A stretch of 27,948 bases of DNA, taken from an uncultured Clostridia bacterium (GTDB lineage: Bacteria; Bacillota; Clostridia; Christensenellales; Aristaeellaceae). The stretch is from assembly GCA_934631985.1 (NCBI GenBank), contig CAKTYE010000032.1:1-27948 (forward strand). Direction: 5' to 3'. Of this stretch, positions 23,306-27,948 are shown one piece after another. The first letter of the stretch is position 1; every line of letters begins with the position of its first letter. The notes beneath the pieces were generated by a model. The model saw nothing but the letters and a program-made list of their open reading frames with translations, made no database searches and had not been told where the DNA came from. A program made the position numbers and the translations under genes.

Positions 23306-24892
23306 ATGAAGAAGATCGCCGCACTGTTGACAAGCGTCGCGATGCTGTTCAGCGCCAGCGCGTTTGCCGCCGAGGACTACACCCTGCCCATCGGCAACTA
23401 CGACACCGATACCCTGACCATTGGCTGCCGCGACAACTATTATGCCGCCGCCAGTTACGCCGAGCCGCTGGAGGTGCTGGAGTGGATCGAGCAGCGCACC
23501 GGCATTCAGGTGAATTGGGAAGTTACCGTTCCCAGCCAGTTCGATGAAGTCATGCGCGTCCGTCTCGCTGCTGGCGTGGACCTGCCCGACATCGTTGAGA
23601 TCCCCAAATCCTACGGCAACACCGGCGAAGTGTACAAGCTGGCCATGCAGGGTACGCTGATCCCCATTGATGACCTGATCCGCGAGTATGCCCCCAACAT
23701 CGCCAAGCTGATTTGGGAAGACATGCCCGAGCTGGGCGAGACCTACACCGCCCCCGATGGTCACATCTACCACATTTCACAGGTGTTTGAAGGCACCAAC
23801 AAGGTTGCCAGCAAGGGCCTGCTGCTGCGCACCGACTGGCTGAAGACCCTGGGTCTGGAAGTGCCCACCACGGCGGATGATTGGTACACCGTGCTGAAGT
23901 CCTTTAAGGAAGGCGACCCCAACGGCAACGGCCTGGCGGATGAAATCCCGCTGAGCGCGTTCGGCAAGAATCCCCTGGCCGAGTATGGCTATCTGGCCAC
24001 CGCGTTCGGCCTGGCTGCTCCCGCTACCCGCGTCATTGATGACAACGGCACCGCCGTCTGCCAGTATGACCTACCCGCCTTCAAGGATTTCCTGGCTTTC
24101 CTGAACAAGCTGTACAGCGAAGGCCTGATGGATGCGCAATACACCACCGGCGACGAATCCAAGATGAACGCTCTGTGCTCCAAGGACATCATCGGCTGCT
24201 CTGCCCACTACGCTGACCTGGCGGAGCTGTGGGAAGGCACTGCCAAGCAGGCCGGCAACCCCAACAGCGCCGGCGCGGAATACCACATGGTTCCCTCTCC
24301 CCTGCCCAACGATGGCTCTGATCCCCGCCTGATTGGCCGTACCCTGACCGGCTTCTGCTACGGCATCACCAAGGATTGCAAGGATCCCGTGAAGGCCATC
24401 AAGTGGCTGGATTACATCTACGCCAATCCCGAAGGCCGTGACGTGATGCTGTTCGGTCTGGAAGGCCTGACCTACACCCTGAACGAAGACGGCACCAAGT
24501 CCTGGACCGACTATGTGGGCAACAACCCCGATGGCCTGAACGTTGCCTCCGCGCTGCGTTCTCTGGGCGCGTTCCCGGCACAGTTCTCCAACCGCACCGT
24601 GGAATTTGGCAAGATGCTCTACAGCCAGCGCGCTGCGGATGAAAGCGCCGCGGTTGCCGATTACACCATCTCTCCCTTCCCCACCATCATGGGTCTGGAA
24701 GACGAGCTGGATCAGATCTCCTCGCTGCTGGCGGACATCGAAACCTACGAGCAGGAAATGATTCAGAAGTTCATCAATGGCCAGGAGTCCCTGGATAACT
24801 TCGACAACTTCCGTGCGACCGTGAAGGCCATGGGCGGCGATGAGCTACTGGCGATCTATCAGCAGCAGCTGGATCGTTACTACAAGAAGTAA
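23306..24892 (+). CDS. Extracellular solute-binding protein of an LplA-type ABC importer
   Basis: A 528-residue family 1-like binding protein. Residues 1-21 form a Sec signal peptide with a KK start, a hydrophobic core and an AFA-A cleavage site; there is no lipobox cysteine. The mature part has the typical two-lobe features, for example VRLAAGVDLPDIVEI, and a calcium-site-like DPNGNGLADEIPLSAF (about residues 196-211). It captures a carbohydrate-like solute for the two permeases. I chose the ATG at 23306, with AAGGA 11 bases upstream; the ATG four codons earlier lies too near the Shine-Dalgarno. A hairpin downstream probably reduces transcription into the permease genes. Confidence 0.92.
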   Translation: MKKIAALLTSVAMLFSASAFAAEDYTLPIGNYDTDTLTIGCRDNYYAAASYAEPLEVLEWIEQRTGIQVNWEVTVPSQFDEVMRVRLAAGVDLPDIVEIPKSYGNTGEVYKLAMQGTLIPIDDLIREYAPNIAKLIWEDMPELGETYTAPDGHIYHISQVFEGTNKVASKGLLLRTDWLKTLGLEVPTTADDWYTVLKSFKEGDPNGNGLADEIPLSAFGKNPLAEYGYLATAFGLAAPATRVIDDNGTAVCQYDLPAFKDFLAFLNKLYSEGLMDAQYTTGDESKMNALCSKDIIGCSAHYADLAELWEGTAKQAGNPNSAGAEYHMVPSPLPNDGSDPRLIGRTLTGFCYGITKDCKDPVKAIKWLDYIYANPEGRDVMLFGLEGLTYTLNEDGTKSWTDYVGNNPDGLNVASALRSLGAFPAQFSNRTVEFGKMLYSQRAADESAAVADYTISPFPTIMGLEDELDQISSLLADIETYEQEMIQKFINGQESLDNFDNFRATVKAMGGDELLAIYQQQLDRYYKK

Positions 24893-24922
24893 TCTTTCCA
24901 AATTATCCCAGTGCAAAAAGCA

Positions 24923-24963
24923 GGGGGCGGAGTGTGGGAAGCTGCGTTCCGCCCCCTTTGTTT
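24923..24963 (+). terminator. Terminator or attenuator between binding protein and permeases
   Basis: A perfect 9-bp stem (24923-24931 with 24948-24956, 16-base loop) is followed by TTTGTTT. Its place inside an operon suggests partial termination that keeps binding-protein mRNA above permease mRNA. Confidence 0.75.
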
Positions 24964-24993
24964 ACCCATTTTCAATGCTGAGGAGGCTTCACC

Positions 24994-25935
24994 ATGTCGC
25001 AATGCACGGTACCTGCGGCTCCAAAGCCCAAAAAGCAGGGCTTTTTCAAGAAGCTGGGCGCATCCAAGTATCTGGTGCTTCTGATGCTCCCCGGACTGAT
25101 CTATTACCTTGTTTTCCACTACCTGCCCATGTACGGCATTGTCATCGCCTTCACCAATTACAAGGGCGGCGCCCTGCCGGGTTCCTCCTTTGTCGGCTTC
25201 AAGTGGTTCACCGAGTTCTTCAACTCCTTCTATTTCGGACGGCTGTTGGGCAACACGCTGATTCTCAGCCTGTATAACCTGATTTTCTCCTTCCCCATCC
25301 CCATCATTTTTGCCCTGGCGCTAAACGAGATGCGCTGCCGCCCCTTCAAGCGTGTGGTGCAAACCGTTTCCTACCTGCCGCACTTCATCTCCGTGGTGGT
25401 CATCGTGGGCATGCTGCGCACCATGCTCTCCCCCACCGATGGCGTTATCAACAACCTGATCCGCGCCAACGGCGGCAATGCCATCAACTTCTTCGGCAAC
25501 TCGCAGTACTTCCGGCCCCTGTATATCGGCTCCGGCGTATGGCAGACCTTCGGCTGGAACTCCATCATTTATCTGGCAGCCCTGACCAACGCCGACCCCT
25601 CGCTGTACGAAGCGGCGCGCATTGACGGCGCAAACCGCTGGCAGCAGCTGCTCCACGTCTCCATTCCCTGCATCCTGCCCACCATGATTATTCTGCTGAT
25701 CATGCAGCTGGGACGCACCATGAGCGTGGGCTATGAAAAGATCATTCTGATGTACGAGCCTGCCACCTACGAGGTTGCGGACGTCATCTCCACATACGTT
25801 TACCGCCGCGGCATTGTGAACGGCCAGTACAGCTTCGCAACGGCCATTGGCCTGTTCAACTCCGTCATCAACATGGTGCTGCTGATCGCCGTGAACACGG
25901 TAAGCCGCCGCATCAGTGAAGTCAGCCTGTGGTAA
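24994..25935 (+). CDS. ABC transporter permease, LplB family
   Basis: A 313-residue inner-membrane subunit with six predicted spans. The cytoplasmic EAA loop, EAARIDGANRWQQLLHVSIP (about residues 208-227), is the docking site for the ATPase. The N-terminus has the Pro/Lys-rich start and LPGLIYYLVFHYLPMYGIVIAF segment typical of LplB. The ATG at 24994 has GAGGAGG 8 bases upstream. No ATPase gene lies in the operon; such importers commonly share an MsmX-type ATPase encoded elsewhere. Confidence 0.93.
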   Translation: MSQCTVPAAPKPKKQGFFKKLGASKYLVLLMLPGLIYYLVFHYLPMYGIVIAFTNYKGGALPGSSFVGFKWFTEFFNSFYFGRLLGNTLILSLYNLIFSFPIPIIFALALNEMRCRPFKRVVQTVSYLPHFISVVVIVGMLRTMLSPTDGVINNLIRANGGNAINFFGNSQYFRPLYIGSGVWQTFGWNSIIYLAALTNADPSLYEAARIDGANRWQQLLHVSIPCILPTMIILLIMQLGRTMSVGYEKIILMYEPATYEVADVISTYVYRRGIVNGQYSFATAIGLFNSVINMVLLIAVNTVSRRISEVSLW

Positions 25936-25949
25936 GGAGGGAACGAAGC

Positions 25950-26846
25950 ATGAGCCTGCATCGCAAAAACGCCATCCGCAAAACGCCGGGAAGCATCGCG
26001 GCGGATGTGCTGATCTATTTCATTGGCGTACTCGCCATTCTGGTAACGATTATTCCCTTCTTTCATGTTATCGCCATGTCCCTGAGCGACCCAAACCTGG
26101 TCGCCAAGCAGGAGATTTTCCTCTGGCCCAAGGGCATCAACGTTGCCGCCTATAGCATGGTCATGGAAAATCAGCTTTTCTGGACCACCTATGGCAACAC
26201 CCTGTGGATTGTGTTCTTCGGCACGCTGACCAACATTCTGCTGACCGTAACGCTGGCCTATCCCCTGTCCCGGGTCAACTTCTTCATGCGTCGCCCGGTG
26301 ATGAAGCTGGTCACCTTCACCATGTTCTTCTCCGGCGGCATGATCCCGCTGTTCATTCTGGTCAATCAGCTGGGCCTGTACAACAGCCGCTGGGCCGTCA
26401 TTCTGCCCTATGCGATTTCCACCTATAACCTGATCGTCTGCCGCACCTTCTTCGAGGGCATCCCGGAAAGCTTGGTGGAGTCCGCCAAGCTGGACGGCGC
26501 AACGGACATCCGCGTGCTGTGGTCCATCATCATGCCCCTCTCGAAGCCCATTCTGGCAGTGCTGGTGCTGTTTTACGCCGTAGGCCACTGGAACAGCTAT
26601 TTCCCCGCCATGCTGTACATCTCCAAACCCACGCTTCAGCCCGTGCAGGTCTATTTGATGCGCGTGCTGATTCAGGACAGCGAAGCGCTGGCAGGCGAAG
26701 GCTCTGCGGGCTTCTCCCGTGCGCTGATCGTGGAGCAGCTGAAGTACGCGGTCATCATTGTGACGGTGCTGCCCATCGCCATTCTGTATCCTTTCCTGCA
26801 AAAGTACTTTGTGCAAGGCGTCATGATCGGCGCAGTAAAGGGGTAA
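25950..26846 (+). CDS. ABC transporter permease, YtcP/LplC family
   Basis: A 298-residue permease with six predicted spans that pairs with the LplB-like subunit. The EAA loop is ESAKLDGATDIRVLWSIIMP (about residues 182-201), and family stretches include TMFFSGGMIPLFILV and the C-terminal YPFLQKYFVQGVMIGAVKG. The ATG at 25950 has AGGAGG 9 bases upstream. A GTG start 21 bases earlier would overlap the upstream gene and is rejected. The gap to the first permease gene is 14 bases. Confidence 0.94.
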   Translation: MSLHRKNAIRKTPGSIAADVLIYFIGVLAILVTIIPFFHVIAMSLSDPNLVAKQEIFLWPKGINVAAYSMVMENQLFWTTYGNTLWIVFFGTLTNILLTVTLAYPLSRVNFFMRRPVMKLVTFTMFFSGGMIPLFILVNQLGLYNSRWAVILPYAISTYNLIVCRTFFEGIPESLVESAKLDGATDIRVLWSIIMPLSKPILAVLVLFYAVGHWNSYFPAMLYISKPTLQPVQVYLMRVLIQDSEALAGEGSAGFSRALIVEQLKYAVIIVTVLPIAILYPFLQKYFVQGVMIGAVKG

Positions 26847-26849
26847 GCC

Positions 26850-27875
26850 ATGAAGACGAAGTTCCTGATTTTCACCGACCTGCATGTGGACATTATGCAC
26901 GACACCGTGGCCCGGATGGAGATCATCACCCGGGCCGCCAAGGAAGCCGATGTAGATTTCATTCTGCATTTGGGCGACATCATGTATCCCGAGCAGGCCT
27001 ATGTGCAGCAGTATGCGCCCCAGTGCATGGCGGAGCGCGAGGGCGCCTGGTTCCTGTGTGACCGCGACGATGAAAAGACGGTCATTCGGGAGCTGCTGGC
27101 GGAGACGGGCAAGAAGGTCTATGGTGTGCTGGGCAACCACGACATGGACTCCTGCGACAAGGCCACGGCCTGCCGCTACTGGGGCATGCCCGCTCCCTAC
27201 TATGCCTTTGTGGAGGGAGGTGTTCGCTTCCTGGTGCTGGACGCCAACTACATCCGTACCCCCGAGGGCGATGTAGACTTCTACTGCAACAATTACAAGG
27301 CCTACAAGCGGGTGCAGACCTCCTATCTGCCCCCGGAGCAGCTGCAATGGCTGGAGCAGGAGATCATGGCTTCCGCAGAGCCTTGCGTGCTGCTGAGCCA
27401 CGCTTCCCTGGCGGATGAAATTCTGAACATCAACAACATGCAGGAGGTCTGGGCCATTCTGGACCGGGTCAATCAGGATAAGCGGCGGGTATTTCTGGGC
27501 ATCAACGGTCACAGCCACATTGATGGTCTGACGGTGCGCCGCCACATCCCCTTCCTGAACATCAACAGTGCGTCGAACATTTGGATCGGTCGGCAGTATG
27601 CCACGCTGCGCTACAGCAAGACCATCATGGAGCATTACCCGCATCTGAAGGGCTGCGCTCCCTATTACGATCCGCTGTACACCATCATGACCATTGAGGA
27701 TGACAAGATCGAAATGACCGGCTGCAAGAGTTCCTTTGTAGGCAAGGCTCCCTACGAGCTAGGCTTCCCGGAATCGGCCTCCTATTTTGATCCCAGTCCC
27801 TGCATCCGCGCACGGCGAATTCCTACGGCGGCGCTGCCGGAGGAAGGAAAGGTTTTGGACAAGTATTTCATTTAA
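26850..27875 (+). CDS. Calcineurin-like metallophosphoesterase
   Basis: A 341-residue cytosolic protein with the complete two-metal site of the calcineurin superfamily: D10 and H12 (TDLH), D43 (LGD), N96-H97-D98 (GNHD), H184 (LSHA), H221 and H223 (GHSH). The N-terminus has no signal peptide. The family hydrolyses phosphomonoesters or phosphodiesters. It starts 3 bases after the YtcP-type permease stop codon, so the product probably acts on the imported solute. The C-terminal 100 residues are less typical and may shape substrate choice. The ATG has GGGG about 8 bases upstream, within the permease gene. Confidence 0.93.
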   Translation: MKTKFLIFTDLHVDIMHDTVARMEIITRAAKEADVDFILHLGDIMYPEQAYVQQYAPQCMAEREGAWFLCDRDDEKTVIRELLAETGKKVYGVLGNHDMDSCDKATACRYWGMPAPYYAFVEGGVRFLVLDANYIRTPEGDVDFYCNNYKAYKRVQTSYLPPEQLQWLEQEIMASAEPCVLLSHASLADEILNINNMQEVWAILDRVNQDKRRVFLGINGHSHIDGLTVRRHIPFLNINSASNIWIGRQYATLRYSKTIMEHYPHLKGCAPYYDPLYTIMTIEDDKIEMTGCKSSFVGKAPYELGFPESASYFDPSPCIRARRIPTAALPEEGKVLDKYFI

Positions 27876-27880
27876 GGCAA

Positions 27881-27921
27881 CACCGCACAAATGAGTTGGT
27901 GCGGTGGCAAATGAATTTTTT
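27881..27921 (+). terminator. Possible terminator of the importer operon
   Basis: A perfect 8-bp stem, CACCGCAC (27881-27888) and GTGCGGTG (27899-27906), lies 5 bases after the last stop codon. A run of six T residues follows 9 bases later. The distance from stem to T-run is unusual. The final bases (to 27948) show a 10-base palindrome TGCAATTGCA and no gene. Confidence 0.5.
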
Positions 27922-27948
27922 GTCAGATGCAATTGCAGATTTCGCAGG

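Noticed and set aside
25800..27644. A 614-codon open frame on the minus strand opposite the permease and phosphoesterase genes
   Set aside because: It is His/Gln/Val-rich, has no family signature, and lies antisense to three well-supported genes with clear motifs. It is a product of codon bias in GC-rich DNA.

Overview
The window looks like chromosomal DNA from an endospore-forming member of the Clostridia (Bacillota). It carries spo0A, a short gene that reads like an alpha/beta-type small acid-soluble spore protein, the Gram-positive stress operon ctsR-mcsA-mcsB-clpC, and an LplB/YtcP-type ABC importer with an AraC-family regulator. Base composition is moderately GC-rich by eye. Intergenic spaces hold hairpin-rich dispersed repeats of the kind common in gut Clostridia. 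The genus cannot be fixed from the sequence.

Layout. Positions 1-468 (minus): five tRNA genes transcribed Arg-His-Gln-Lys-Leu from a strong promoter near 551-579; the Leu gene is cut by the window edge. 744-1517: spo0A with its own promoter and terminator. 1791-7008 (minus): a likely four-gene operon of poorly characterised proteins (TPR protein, HEAT-like protein, HD-domain protein, membrane zinc-ribbon/TPR/chitobiase-like protein) ending in a terminator. 7145-10168 (minus): hslO (Hsp33), a methyltransferase, a SASP-like small gene and a DUF624/YesL-like membrane protein. 10562-11164 (plus): signal peptidase I. 11165-11937: repeat-rich, apparently gene-free DNA, then an XRE regulator with a zinc ribbon (11938-12360). 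12430-15425 (minus): murA, two GNAT acetyltransferases and a nitroreductase. 15522-20436 (minus): clpC, mcsB, mcsA and ctsR, with a CtsR-like operator over the promoter. 20873-27875 (plus): a membrane-bound AraC-type regulator, a substrate-binding protein, two permeases and a metallophosphoesterase.

How the genes work together. CtsR should repress its operon through the site at 20458-20482; McsA and McsB (protein-arginine kinase) mark proteins and relieve CtsR repression, and ClpC unfolds the marked proteins for ClpP. Hsp33 is a redox-activated holdase. The clpC and hslO leaders carry the same 58-bp hairpin element close to the start codon, which is the most interesting regulatory observation here. 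The right-hand operon imports an unidentified carbohydrate-like solute; the terminal metallophosphoesterase hints at a phosphorylated or phosphodiester-containing substrate, but the substrate cannot be read from sequence.

No CRISPR array, transposase, prophage, toxin-antitoxin pair or recognised defence system was seen. The candidates for something undescribed are the hslO/clpC leader element, the four-gene operon next to spo0A, and the transporter operon ending in a phosphoesterase.
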